The position numbers and the translations under genes are program-made. Below the pieces are notes generated by a model. That model was not told the origin of the DNA, made no database searches, and saw only the letters and a list, made by a program, of their open reading frames with translations. This document shows, piece after piece, positions 1-7,070 of a DNA stretch of 12,315 bases. Source of the stretch: an uncultured Treponema sp. (GTDB lineage: Bacteria > Spirochaetota > Spirochaetia > Treponematales > Treponemataceae); the NCBI GenBank assembly GCA_947165795.1, contig CAMVBP010000038.1, positions 1 to 12,315 of the forward strand, in the 5' to 3' direction. How positions within the stretch are numbered: the first letter of the stretch is position 1; the number at the start of each line of letters is the position of its first letter.

Positions 1-1
1 C

Positions 2-304
2 AGCCTTCTTGGTAAAGGTAAAAAGAATCAGACACAGGAACGCAAAAATGAATTTTCGCTTGAGCTGAATGTACCGTCCGACATGCCGCCGACTTATGTT
101 GTTGTCTGCGATGACGATCCTGTTGTAATTCCAGAAAATTCCCTCCGTCTTTACGACGCACTACAGGAAGCAAATATTCCATGCCGCCTAGCACGTTACC
201 CTTGGGGCAAGCACGGCTTTGGCATGAAAGACTGCAAATTTATGAAGGAATTCCACTGGAACGAAGAACTGCGCGAATGGCTTATTGAAATTGGAATGAT
301 GTAA
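2..304 (+). CDS. Alpha/beta-hydrolase esterase, C-terminal part (5' end outside window)
   Basis: This is the last 100 codons of a reading frame already open at the left edge; the in-frame ATG at 83 is internal, because the frame and the protein fold continue upstream of it. It carries the last two members of a hydrolase triad. The acidic residue lies in the DDDPVV stretch (about 110-127), and the histidine lies in KHGFG (histidine codon 212-214). The pattern 'Asp, Val-Pro, Ser-x-x-x-Tyr-x-x-Leu, then Gly-x-His-Gly-Phe-Gly' is typical of the acetyl-esterase/acetylxylan-esterase (BD-FAE-like) branch of the alpha/beta hydrolases. The nucleophile serine and any signal peptide lie outside the window, so substrate and location cannot be judged. 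It converges on lon, 30 bases away. The family assignment is fairly safe; the esterase substrate is a guess. Confidence 0.75.
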   Translation, partial: SLLGKGKKNQTQERKNEFSLELNVPSDMPPTYVVVCDDDPVVIPENSLRLYDALQEANIPCRLARYPWGKHGFGMKDCKFMKEFHWNEELREWLIEIGMM

Positions 305-305
305 C

Positions 306-330
306 GGTGGTCGAGGTTCTCGAATCCACC
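306..330. terminator. Hairpin filling the gap between two convergent genes
   Basis: GGTGG (306-310) pairs with CCACC (326-330), and TCGAG (311-315) pairs with CTCGA (319-323). The loop is three bases and there is a two-base bulge. The structure occupies almost all of the 30-base gap between the esterase stop and the lon stop. Neither strand has a T-run after the stem, so it is not a classic intrinsic terminator. It may slow or end transcription from both sides, or simply be a short palindromic repeat. Confidence 0.45.
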
Positions 331-334
331 CTTA

Positions 335-2725
335 TTACTTAACTCCCAGTGCCAGCTCCAGAACTTCGCGAACATCAGTTACAGGAACAAATTTTATTCC
401 CTGCTTTACGTGTTCAGGAATTTCTTCAAGATCGCGTTCGTTTGCTTTTGGAATAATAATTGTCTTTATCTTATTTCGCTTTGCGGCAACTGTCTTTTCG
501 CGCAGTCCGCCAATCGGCAACACCTGTCCTGTAAGCGAAAGCTCTCCAGTCATTGCAAGGTTCGGCTTAATTTTTTTATTAAGCAGCAATGAAACAAAAG
601 TAGTTGCCATTGTAATTCCGGCACTTGGTCCGTCTTTTGGAGTTGCTCCTTCCGGAATGTGCAGGTGAACAATATTTTCTTCAAACCATTTTGCATCTTT
701 TGTTCCGCGTTCAAGTACAAACTTTCTTGCCCAGTCAAAAGCAATCTGGCTCGACTCCTTCATTACATCGCCCATCTGTCCGGTAAGAACTAATCCGGTT
801 TTTCCGGCAAAAGAAGTTGCTTCTATCAAAAGTGTATCACCGCCCATACTCGTCCATGCCAAACCGATTGCGGTACCGGGAACAGAAGCAACCTTTATCT
901 GACTTTCGTCAAAAACTGGTTTTCCAAGATATTTAAACAAATCAGGAGCATCAACAGTAATCTGCTTTTTCAAATCAGCCGAAGCATTCTTTGAAGATTC
1001 CACATCCGTAATCATCTCGGTAACTATCTTTCTGTGAATTTTATCAAGACACTTTTCGTAATTACGTACTCCAGATTCACGTGCATACTCTTCTGCAATT
1101 TCGAGAAGAGCCGCTTTAGTGTACTTAATCTGATTTTTTGCAAGACCATTTTTTACCAGGTTCTTTGGAATTAAATACTTTCTTGCAATCTCAAGCTTTT
1201 CCTGATCAATATAGCCCGAAAGATGAATTATTTCTGCACGGTCCAAAAGCGGCTCTGGAACAGTGTCCAGAGTATTTGCCGTCAGAATAAAGAACACGTT
1301 TGAAATATCAAAAGGCAAATCAAGATAAGTATCGCGGAAAGAAACATTCTGCTCTGGATCAAGAACTTCAAGCAAAGCACTTGCAGGATCTCCGTTATGA
1401 CTTGAGCCCATCTTATCAACTTCGTCAATCATAAAAACAGGAGTGCTGCTCTTTGTAATTTTGAGTCCCTGAATTATTTTTCCAGGCATTGCGCCTATGT
1501 AAGTTCTGCGGTGTCCTTTAATTTCTGCTTCGTCCCTCATTCCACCAACAGAAAAACGGTAGAAAGGTTTATTCATTGCATTTGCAATTGATTTTCCTAC
1601 AGAAGTTTTTCCAACTCCCGGAGGTCCTACCAAAAGAAGTATTGAACCTTTTGCATCCTGCTTGAGTTTGCGGACAGCAAGATATTCAACAATTCTTTTC
1701 TTAACGTCTTCGAGTCCAAAATGGTCTTCATCCAGAATCTTTTTTGCACGAGTTAAATCATAATCATCTGCAACTGGAACCTTCCATGGAAGTTGAGTTA
1801 CAAGCTCAAGATAATTGCGGGTAACAATCCATTCCGAAGAATTCGGTTCCATCATAGAAAGTTTTGAAAGTTCACTTTCTACAGTTTCTTTTATTTCACC
1901 TTCAAAATTAAATTCAGCAATCTTCTTTTTAAACTTCTGATAGTCTGTATCGTTTCCATCCGGAGTTTCGCCAAGTTCTTCCTGAATCTCTTTCATTTCT
2001 TCGCGCAAAAAATATTCGCGCTGATTCTTTTCTATTTTTTCATTTAACTCTTTTTGAATTTTTTTCTGAACCTTTAAAAGCTCCTGTTCCTTTTTTATAA
2101 ACACAAGAACCTGTTCCATTCGCTGGCGAACATTTATAGTTTCCAGAATTTTCTGCTGTTCTTCTTTATCTACATTTAAAATTGAAGCAATAAAATCTGC
2201 AACCTTGCCCGGATTATCAATATTTACCATATTAAGGCGCATTTCTTCAGAGAAAAGCGGATTATTTTCGCTTACCTCTTTCATTTCGCTTATGAGTGCG
2301 CGGGTAAGTGCTTTTACTTCAAATGTGTCGGCTTCTTCGTCATCAAGATATTCAACTGCAACAGCCATTGGAGCCGAATTATGAAGAGTCTTTCTTATTT
2401 TAAATCTTTTTACGGTAGAAATAAAAATATTTACTCCGCCATCCGGCAAATTCATTTTTTTAATTATTCTTGCAGCAGTTCCTACACGGCACAAATCTGC
2501 AACCGATGAAGCATCTTCATCTTTTTTTACCATTACAATTCCAATAAAGCCATCATTCTCGTAAGCGTCTTCTACAACTTTTACATCGTCCTGAGAATTA
2601 ATCATAAGAGGCGTAAATATGCCCGGGAAAATTGGTCTTCCCTGAAGAGGAATTATTGTAAGTTTTGAAGGCAGAATCTGTTCTGTCGGAATAATTGAAA
2701 ATTCTGAATCTTTATTATCGCTCAT
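335..2725 (-). CDS. lon: Lon, ATP-dependent AAA+ serine protease
   Basis: This is a cytoplasmic, hexameric protease that unfolds and degrades damaged proteins and selected regulators. All family parts are present in its 796 residues (E. coli Lon has 784). The N-terminal substrate-binding LON domain covers about 20-215, with a coiled-coil linker at 205-255. The AAA+ module has Walker A GPPGVGKTS at 367-375, Walker B VFMIDEVD at 430-437 and a conserved arginine in LLDRAE near 496. The C-terminal peptidase domain has catalytic Ser701 in DGPSAG and Lys744 in GGLREK. No key residue is missing. The gene is last in a minus-strand block, 37 bases after the Ser/Thr kinase gene. The ATG at 2725 has no Shine-Dalgarno sequence: the leader is almost pure A/T. 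A TATAAT box lies about 25 bases upstream, so lon probably has its own promoter in addition to read-through. The kinase operon context suggests, but does not prove, that lon is coupled to it. Confidence 0.97.
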   Translation of the reverse strand: MSDNKDSEFSIIPTEQILPSKLTIIPLQGRPIFPGIFTPLMINSQDDVKVVEDAYENDGFIGIVMVKKDEDASSVADLCRVGTAARIIKKMNLPDGGVNIFISTVKRFKIRKTLHNSAPMAVAVEYLDDEEADTFEVKALTRALISEMKEVSENNPLFSEEMRLNMVNIDNPGKVADFIASILNVDKEEQQKILETINVRQRMEQVLVFIKKEQELLKVQKKIQKELNEKIEKNQREYFLREEMKEIQEELGETPDGNDTDYQKFKKKIAEFNFEGEIKETVESELSKLSMMEPNSSEWIVTRNYLELVTQLPWKVPVADDYDLTRAKKILDEDHFGLEDVKKRIVEYLAVRKLKQDAKGSILLLVGPPGVGKTSVGKSIANAMNKPFYRFSVGGMRDEAEIKGHRRTYIGAMPGKIIQGLKITKSSTPVFMIDEVDKMGSSHNGDPASALLEVLDPEQNVSFRDTYLDLPFDISNVFFILTANTLDTVPEPLLDRAEIIHLSGYIDQEKLEIARKYLIPKNLVKNGLAKNQIKYTKAALLEIAEEYARESGVRNYEKCLDKIHRKIVTEMITDVESSKNASADLKKQITVDAPDLFKYLGKPVFDESQIKVASVPGTAIGLAWTSMGGDTLLIEATSFAGKTGLVLTGQMGDVMKESSQIAFDWARKFVLERGTKDAKWFEENIVHLHIPEGATPKDGPSAGITMATTFVSLLLNKKIKPNLAMTGELSLTGQVLPIGGLREKTVAAKRNKIKTIIIPKANERDLEEIPEHVKQGIKFVPVTDVREVLELALGVK

Positions 2726-2750
2726 ATTTTAAATATACTAACAATTCAGA

Positions 2751-2777
2751 ATTATAGTCAAATTAAATTCTTTCCAA
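2751..2777 (-). promoter_or_regulatory. Putative internal promoter for lon
   Basis: On the minus strand a perfect TATAAT (2751-2756) lies 15 bases downstream of a weak -35 match, TTGGAA (2772-2777), which falls inside the end of the kinase gene. Transcription would start near 2744, leaving an A/T-rich leader of about 20 bases with no ribosome binding site. The spacer is shorter than ideal, so the -10 is the main evidence. Confidence 0.45.
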
Positions 2778-4394
2778 AGCAGTACAAATCATCAGTTCAT
2801 CCTGATACCAGTCGATTAAAAGTGAATAAACTTTTTCCTTGTAACCGTCTGCGGTAAATCGGAATTTCCAGACTGTTCCGCTTGTAATTTTCTCTAAATC
2901 CACGGAATCCAAGCTTTTCCATTCATTGTTAAATAAAACTTCACAATTATATGGAACTTCAATTTTGCTGTTTGTTGCCGCATCATTAATTTGAAAATTA
3001 ACTTTTAAAGTTCGCCTCATGTTTTTCAGGAAATCACAATTTAAAACACATTCGTCTACATTTTCGTTAATTGTAAAGCTGTTCCACCAGACATAAGGGC
3101 CTGCTGCAATTTTTATTCTGTAGTTTCCGCTTTTTAAATACAAGGTTCTCATCTTATAAACTGTGTTTTTATCATAAGAAGTTCTTACCTGAACCTTTGT
3201 TCCAAAAGTATAAATTTTATCTATAAGCCGGCTGCCCTCTTTAAATAAAACCCTGCTGCTGTCTTTAATTTCAGGAATTTTATCATTGTCGTCTTCAAAG
3301 AAAAATGCCTTTATAGGAAGGTCGGTCTGTTCCAGAAGAGATGAAGGAACTGTCATATTAATATTTACGGGTGCATAAATCTTTCTTAATACAAGTCTGT
3401 GAATTAAACCTGTCTGCCACATAATTAAAAATACTGCACCAAGAGAAACAACAGCCGCAGTAATTTTTCTTATTCTGCGCTTTACAATATCTTTTCTTAC
3501 GATTTCTTCATCCACATATTTTTTTACAATTACAGCCTTTGCAAGGCACACGCGGATTTCGTGAGTATCATAATGCTTTAGATATTTTTTTACAGCATTC
3601 AAAACAGCCTTAACCGACTGATATCTGTGCTTTGGTTTTGGCCGTATCATTTTTCTGATTATTTTACTGACTTCTTTTGGAACATCTTTATTCAGTTTTT
3701 CGGGCTTAATGTATTTTCCCTTTTTTGCATTAGCAAGACTTTCCGTTAAGCTTCCGGTTTTGTAAGGCTTTGTTCCGGTAATCATTTCATAAAGCATAAC
3801 ACCAAGGGCATAAATATCTGCACGCTCATCTACATTTGCACTATTCTCAAACTGCTCCGGAGGCATGTAAGACGGAGTTCCAAGAGCTATTCCGCTTTCG
3901 GTTAAATCGTTTTGAGTTTCCTGATCGCTGGCAATTCCAAAATCTGCAAGTTTAATTTCTCCGCGTTTAGAAATTAAAATATTTCCGGGTTTTATATCTC
4001 TATGAATTATATTTTTTGAATGCGCATATTTTAAAGCGTAGCAAGAATCCTGCATAATAAGCATTGCAATTGGAGTTGGAATGCAGACCATTTTTTTAAT
4101 AAGCGCATCAACTGCAATACCATCTACAAGTTCTTCTACCATGTAGCGGAATCCGGCTTCGGTAAAATAATCAAACAGGTGAACTATATAAGGACTCTGC
4201 AAATCCAGAAGAATCTGCGCCTCTTTTTTAAAACGTTCCGCACTTCCACTTTTTCCGCGCGCAGTTAATTTTTTAATAACTACATAACTTTTTAAAGACG
4301 GATGAATTTCCTTATAAACAGTTCCCATTCCGCCCTTTGCGATTATTCCAAGAATCTTATATTTACCTATCATTGGTGGAAATTCGTCACTCAT
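2763..4394 (-). CDS. Transmembrane Ser/Thr protein kinase (PknB-like, Hanks type)
   Basis: The kinase domain (about 11-270) is complete. It has a glycine-rich loop (GGMGTVY, 21-27), ATP-binding Lys41, helix-C Glu58, catalytic loop HRDIKPGN (131-138; Asp133), DFG at 151-153, an activation segment full of Thr/Ser, and the PPE form of the APE motif (178-180). It should be active and probably autophosphorylates in the 157-174 loop. One membrane segment (about 311-329), preceded by a very basic stretch, anchors it. The remaining 210 residues would lie outside the cytoplasm and are beta-rich. They resemble no PASTA repeat, but the last part (about 460-535) has the look of PEGA-like surface domains, which is an inference. 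The start is supported by a GGGAG ribosome site eight bases before the ATG. It sits 15 bases after the metallophosphatase gene and two genes after the FHA gene, its likely partners. The signal sensed by the outer domain is unknown. Confidence 0.93.
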   Translation of the reverse strand: MSDEFPPMIGKYKILGIIAKGGMGTVYKEIHPSLKSYVVIKKLTARGKSGSAERFKKEAQILLDLQSPYIVHLFDYFTEAGFRYMVEELVDGIAVDALIKKMVCIPTPIAMLIMQDSCYALKYAHSKNIIHRDIKPGNILISKRGEIKLADFGIASDQETQNDLTESGIALGTPSYMPPEQFENSANVDERADIYALGVMLYEMITGTKPYKTGSLTESLANAKKGKYIKPEKLNKDVPKEVSKIIRKMIRPKPKHRYQSVKAVLNAVKKYLKHYDTHEIRVCLAKAVIVKKYVDEEIVRKDIVKRRIRKITAAVVSLGAVFLIMWQTGLIHRLVLRKIYAPVNINMTVPSSLLEQTDLPIKAFFFEDDNDKIPEIKDSSRVLFKEGSRLIDKIYTFGTKVQVRTSYDKNTVYKMRTLYLKSGNYRIKIAAGPYVWWNSFTINENVDECVLNCDFLKNMRRTLKVNFQINDAATNSKIEVPYNCEVLFNNEWKSLDSVDLEKITSGTVWKFRFTADGYKEKVYSLLIDWYQDELMICTALERI

Positions 4395-4409
4395 AGTTTC
4401 TCCCTTTTT

Positions 4410-5447
4410 TTATTCTAAAACATTTTTTATATCAGTTTCCGGATTAAATTTTCTGTCATTATATACCAATGCAATATTCTGGTTCATAGGATTATGAATC
4501 TGAATAAATTTTCCATCCTGCAGAATATTGTATTTTCCTCGTATGCATCTGTGGCCTGCTAAATAAATACATTCTTCTTTACAGGAAGATTTTTCTTCTT
4601 CGCCAAAAAGATTTTCTATAGTTTCCTTTGCTGAATTATTTTTTGCTTCGCCATTATCCGTCCAGATTAAATTTTTTGCAACAGATTTTTCAAATCTCGC
4701 ATTTATAAGTTGATTTTTTGTAAAAGCAAATTTTGGCTCTGCATGGGAAATAACGCAGTATTTTCCAAAATATACAAACGGAAGATTATTTTCAACAAGA
4801 CTTATAAGATACAAAATATCGTCGCCGTAATAAGTCTGCATAAAATTCTTTACCATCTGTCCTTCGTCGGCATATTTTCTGAATGAATAATCTATGTCTG
4901 TATTTTCATTCAAAATATTTTCGTGATTCCCTTTTAAAAAATGAAAATTCTTTGGAAACGAAATTTTAAGATAATACAGTCCCATTAAAAGAGAAAGGCC
5001 TTCGTTCATTTCGGCCTTCATGCTTTCGCCGTCATAAACACCTTCATCAAATTCTTCTTCAATTTTGAACCATCTGTCTTTTGTAGTTCTTTCTGTATGA
5101 AGCGCATCGCCAAGAAAAACAAGATTTACAAGATTTTTTTGAAGTGCTTCAAAAACAGAAATTTCTTTCATTCCAAAAACAAAATTCTGAGGAAGCGTAT
5201 AATTCAAAATATTTTTTAAAAAGTACGGGCGCGCATGAAGATCGGGAATTACAATTACAGGAATATCAATGTTATGAAAATCTAAAAGAGAACCCGGTTT
5301 TGAATCCTGGGCTGCAGGCCGGTAAGAAGAATCTTCGTTTTCCAGAACATCACACATTTTTTCTGCAATGCCGAAAATTTCTCCATGCTCGAACAATGCT
5401 TCGGACGTGAGGATTTTATTAATTTCATTAATACGATTATAATTCAC
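4410..5447 (-). CDS. Metallophosphoesterase, PPP Ser/Thr phosphatase-like
   Basis: This 345-residue cytoplasmic protein has the calcineurin-like metal-site series: PDLH (Asp69, His71), LGD (Asp114), GNHE (174-176), SH (His235) and GH-R (His299). The order and the GNHEN form match the PPP group, which includes Ser/Thr phosphatases and ApaH-type hydrolases. The second motif is unusual: PPP enzymes normally read GDxVDRG, but here it is GDALHTER, so specificity may differ. Residues 1-60 and the segment around 265-292 (charged, two cysteines) are extra to the core. Translation most likely starts at a GTG (5445-5447) with a weak AAGAG site upstream; no in-frame ATG lies nearby. It sits between the FHA gene (12 bases) and the kinase gene (15 bases), which makes reversal of that kinase's work the simplest role. 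A nucleotide phosphatase is the main alternative. Confidence 0.83.
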   Translation of the reverse strand: MNYNRINEINKILTSEALFEHGEIFGIAEKMCDVLENEDSSYRPAAQDSKPGSLLDFHNIDIPVIVIPDLHARPYFLKNILNYTLPQNFVFGMKEISVFEALQKNLVNLVFLGDALHTERTTKDRWFKIEEEFDEGVYDGESMKAEMNEGLSLLMGLYYLKISFPKNFHFLKGNHENILNENTDIDYSFRKYADEGQMVKNFMQTYYGDDILYLISLVENNLPFVYFGKYCVISHAEPKFAFTKNQLINARFEKSVAKNLIWTDNGEAKNNSAKETIENLFGEEEKSSCKEECIYLAGHRCIRGKYNILQDGKFIQIHNPMNQNIALVYNDRKFNPETDIKNVLE

Positions 5448-5459
5448 AAAAAATACTCT

Positions 5460-5804
5460 TTATGAAATTACGAGATTTGCATTTCCAATTGTGATTTTAT
5501 CACCGGCATTAAGCTTAACATATTTTCCGGCTGGAATGCGGATTCCATTTATAAACGTACCGTTTGTGCTTCCGTCATCCTTTATAAAATATGCATCTTT
5601 AATTTTCTGAATTAATGCATGATGCCGGCTTGCAAGTTTATTATCTACAACGACATCATTATCTGACTCGCGGCCAATAGTTATTTTTGCGACAAGCTCA
5701 ACTTTTTTTTTGTTGAAAACCAGATAAGAAACCGGCTTTGATTCACCAATAGAATCCAAATGCTGCCCGATTGGGCTGGACGTTACAATTGTACTATCAT
5801 TCAT
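5460..5804 (-). CDS. Small FHA-domain phosphothreonine-binding protein
   Basis: This is 114 residues, nearly all one forkhead-associated domain (about 27-112), a reader of phosphothreonine. The signature residues are all present: Gly44-Arg45, Ser59-Arg60-His61-His62, and Asn81-Gly82-Thr83 followed by Asn86-Gly87. There is no membrane segment or second domain. The first 20 residues are a flexible tail with Thr5, Thr8, Ser9 and Ser10, a layout like actinobacterial GarA/OdhI, where a phosphorylated N-terminal threonine folds back onto the FHA domain. That parallel is an inference. The start codon has no Shine-Dalgarno; a TATAAT box ends eight bases before it, so the mRNA may be leaderless. It lies 22 bases after the DUF2974 gene and 12 before the phosphatase gene, and is a natural substrate and effector of the neighbouring kinase. 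Confidence 0.93.
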   Translation of the reverse strand: MNDSTIVTSSPIGQHLDSIGESKPVSYLVFNKKKVELVAKITIGRESDNDVVVDNKLASRHHALIQKIKDAYFIKDDGSTNGTFINGIRIPAGKYVKLNAGDKITIGNANLVIS

Positions 5805-5811
5805 AATTTAT

Positions 5812-5840
5812 ATTATAAATCAAACATCAGATATCCGCAA
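5812..5840 (-). promoter_or_regulatory. Putative promoter giving a leaderless FHA transcript
   Basis: On the minus strand TATAAT (5812-5817) follows TTGCGG (5835-5840; three of six matches) at the ideal 17-base spacing. The -35 lies within the end of the upstream hydrolase gene. Initiation about seven bases downstream would fall at the FHA start codon (5804), which fits the lack of any ribosome site there. Confidence 0.45.
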
Positions 5841-6936
5841 ATTTTATAAACGGCAGGGATGAATGAACGGCTCTTTTCAGAACGCTTAAAATTTCTTTTA
5901 CTTCTTTTTTAGTCTGTTTATCCAATTGTGAATATGCGGCAATCATCTTTGCAGAAGATGCAAGTGCATTTTTTTCTAAATCTGTATTTGTTTTTGCACC
6001 AGACGCTTCTATTATTTCAAAAAGTGCATTTACAAATTTTTTGCGCTGCTCTACTGTCAGTTTTTTTATCCAGCGGTTAAAGGCTTTATGGAAAATTTTA
6101 CTTTCGTCAGAAAAAGCCTCTTTATTTACAAAACTGTTTCCAAGAATCTGCCATGTCATTGCATCGTGCTGCATAATTGCAAAACCCGAACTTTCTACAA
6201 TTTCGAATTTCTTTGGGTGATTAAAAATCATTCCGACAACCGAAAGTTCCGGATAAACAGAAACAAGTTTATTTTCTATTGCTTTATACTCTTCGCGAAG
6301 GAAGAATTCAGGCAAAAATCCCGGACCATCAAAATTATAAATTGTACTGATTTTTTTCTGAAGTTTTGAACCGCAGTTTACGGCTGTATTTAAGGCAAGG
6401 TTTCCGCCCTTTGAATGTCCTGCCAAAACAAACTTACCTTTTAAATTTTCAGCGGCCTTTTTAAAATATTCAAGCGCGTCTTTTTGAGCAGGAATCTCAT
6501 CCAGATATGCAATATTAAAATCTTCATGCCAGCCGACAATTGTATCATCCGTTCCGCGGTACGCTATAAAATTTATATCATCAATTCTAAAAGTCATTGC
6601 GCCAAACTGTTCAATATTTTCTTCGTCATACACAACTTTATACGCACAGATTCTGACATTCTTAAAGCGTTCACAAGCCGCACATTTTTCCAGAAGTTCG
6701 GCTGTGCGTTTATTGATTAAAAATCCAATATTTATGCGCTGTTCATAATCACGTGATTTCTTAAAATCTTTTGCAAGCTGTTCAAGAGTTTTTCCTTCAT
6801 CAAAATCAGAAGTCAACAAACCGTCAAAAAGTGAATAAGAAAGATGAGCAAGCATTAATGCGTCCAGTTTTCCAAACGGAACCTGAGAAAATGTAATGTC
6901 TCCGCGCCAGGAAATATAATCAAATAAATCTGACAT
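5827..6936 (-). CDS. DUF2974 (Mbeg1-like) alpha/beta hydrolase, lipase-like
   Basis: This 369-residue protein has no signal peptide or membrane segment. The opening (FDYISWRGDITF, then PFGKLDALMLAHLSY) and the later AYRGTDD (125-131), GHSKGG (173-178) and NFDGPGF (201-207) are hallmarks of the DUF2974/Mbeg1-like family. Ser175 in GHSKGG is the expected nucleophile, and His257 in MQHD is a likely triad histidine. The fold implies esterase or lipase chemistry, but no substrate is established for bacterial members to my knowledge. Residues 280-369 form a mostly helical, lysine-rich tail. The ATG at 6936 is supported by AGAGGAT a few bases upstream. It is the first gene of the minus-strand block, 22 bases before the FHA gene, and is transcribed divergently from the uracil permease. 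It may act downstream of the kinase/FHA pair, which is inference from position only. Confidence 0.85.
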   Translation of the reverse strand: MSDLFDYISWRGDITFSQVPFGKLDALMLAHLSYSLFDGLLTSDFDEGKTLEQLAKDFKKSRDYEQRINIGFLINKRTAELLEKCAACERFKNVRICAYKVVYDEENIEQFGAMTFRIDDINFIAYRGTDDTIVGWHEDFNIAYLDEIPAQKDALEYFKKAAENLKGKFVLAGHSKGGNLALNTAVNCGSKLQKKISTIYNFDGPGFLPEFFLREEYKAIENKLVSVYPELSVVGMIFNHPKKFEIVESSGFAIMQHDAMTWQILGNSFVNKEAFSDESKIFHKAFNRWIKKLTVEQRKKFVNALFEIIEASGAKTNTDLEKNALASSAKMIAAYSQLDKQTKKEVKEILSVLKRAVHSSLPFIKFADI

Positions 6937-6963
6937 AAAAATCCTCTGTATTTAAAAGCAAAC

Positions 6964-7015
6964 GGTGTAAAAAAGTTCTCCTTTTTAATCCTGAAAGGAA
7001 AAATTCTTTACCACC
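6964..7015. promoter_or_regulatory. Imperfect inverted repeat between divergent genes (operator or leader hairpin)
   Basis: Arms 6967-6984 and 6994-7011 match at 15 of 18 positions around a nine-base centre. GGT/ACC at the outer ends (6964-6966, 7013-7015) extends the pairing past one bulged base. The right arm overlaps the -35 of the permease promoter, as a repressor site would. Read as minus-strand RNA, two of the three mismatches become G-U pairs, so it could instead be a 5' leader hairpin of the DUF2974 operon. Confidence 0.5.
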
Positions 7016-7035
7016 TTCTTTTAATATAATATAAT
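7007..7035 (+). promoter_or_regulatory. Promoter of the uracil permease gene
   Basis: TTTACC (7007-7012, four of six matches to the -35 consensus) lies 17 bases before a perfect TATAAT (7030-7035). A second overlapping TATAAT is at 7025-7030. The expected start near 7042 leaves a leader of about 29 bases ending in a strong AAGGAG ribosome site, too short for a riboswitch or attenuator. Confidence 0.65.
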
Positions 7036-7048
7036 AGTTTAAAATCAA
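7021..7048 (-). promoter_or_regulatory. Possible promoter of the DUF2974-FHA-phosphatase-kinase operon
   Basis: On the minus strand TTGATT (7043-7048) is followed after 16 bases by TATTAA (7021-7026), each four of six matches. It lies back-to-back with the permease promoter. A start near 7014 would put the inverted repeat at the very 5' end of a leader of about 78 bases. The region is so AT-rich that other placements are possible. Confidence 0.35.
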
Positions 7049-7070
7049 CAATGAAAAAGGAGTAATTAAA

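Noticed and set aside
83..304. Separate 73-residue gene starting at ATG 83
   Set aside because: The frame is open to the left edge and the upstream residues fit the same hydrolase fold, so the ATG is internal.
306..330. tRNA-like T-arm sequence (GGTTC followed by GAATCC)
   Set aside because: No cloverleaf, anticodon arm or acceptor stem surrounds it; it is explained by the simple hairpin between convergent genes.
5144..5410. 88-codon open frame on the plus strand
   Set aside because: Antisense to the phosphatase N-terminal region, low complexity (Gln/Lys-rich) and without ribosome site.
7042..7070. PyrR-type attenuator or purine riboswitch before the permease
   Set aside because: The leader is too short, and the nearby inverted repeat lies upstream of the transcription start on that strand.
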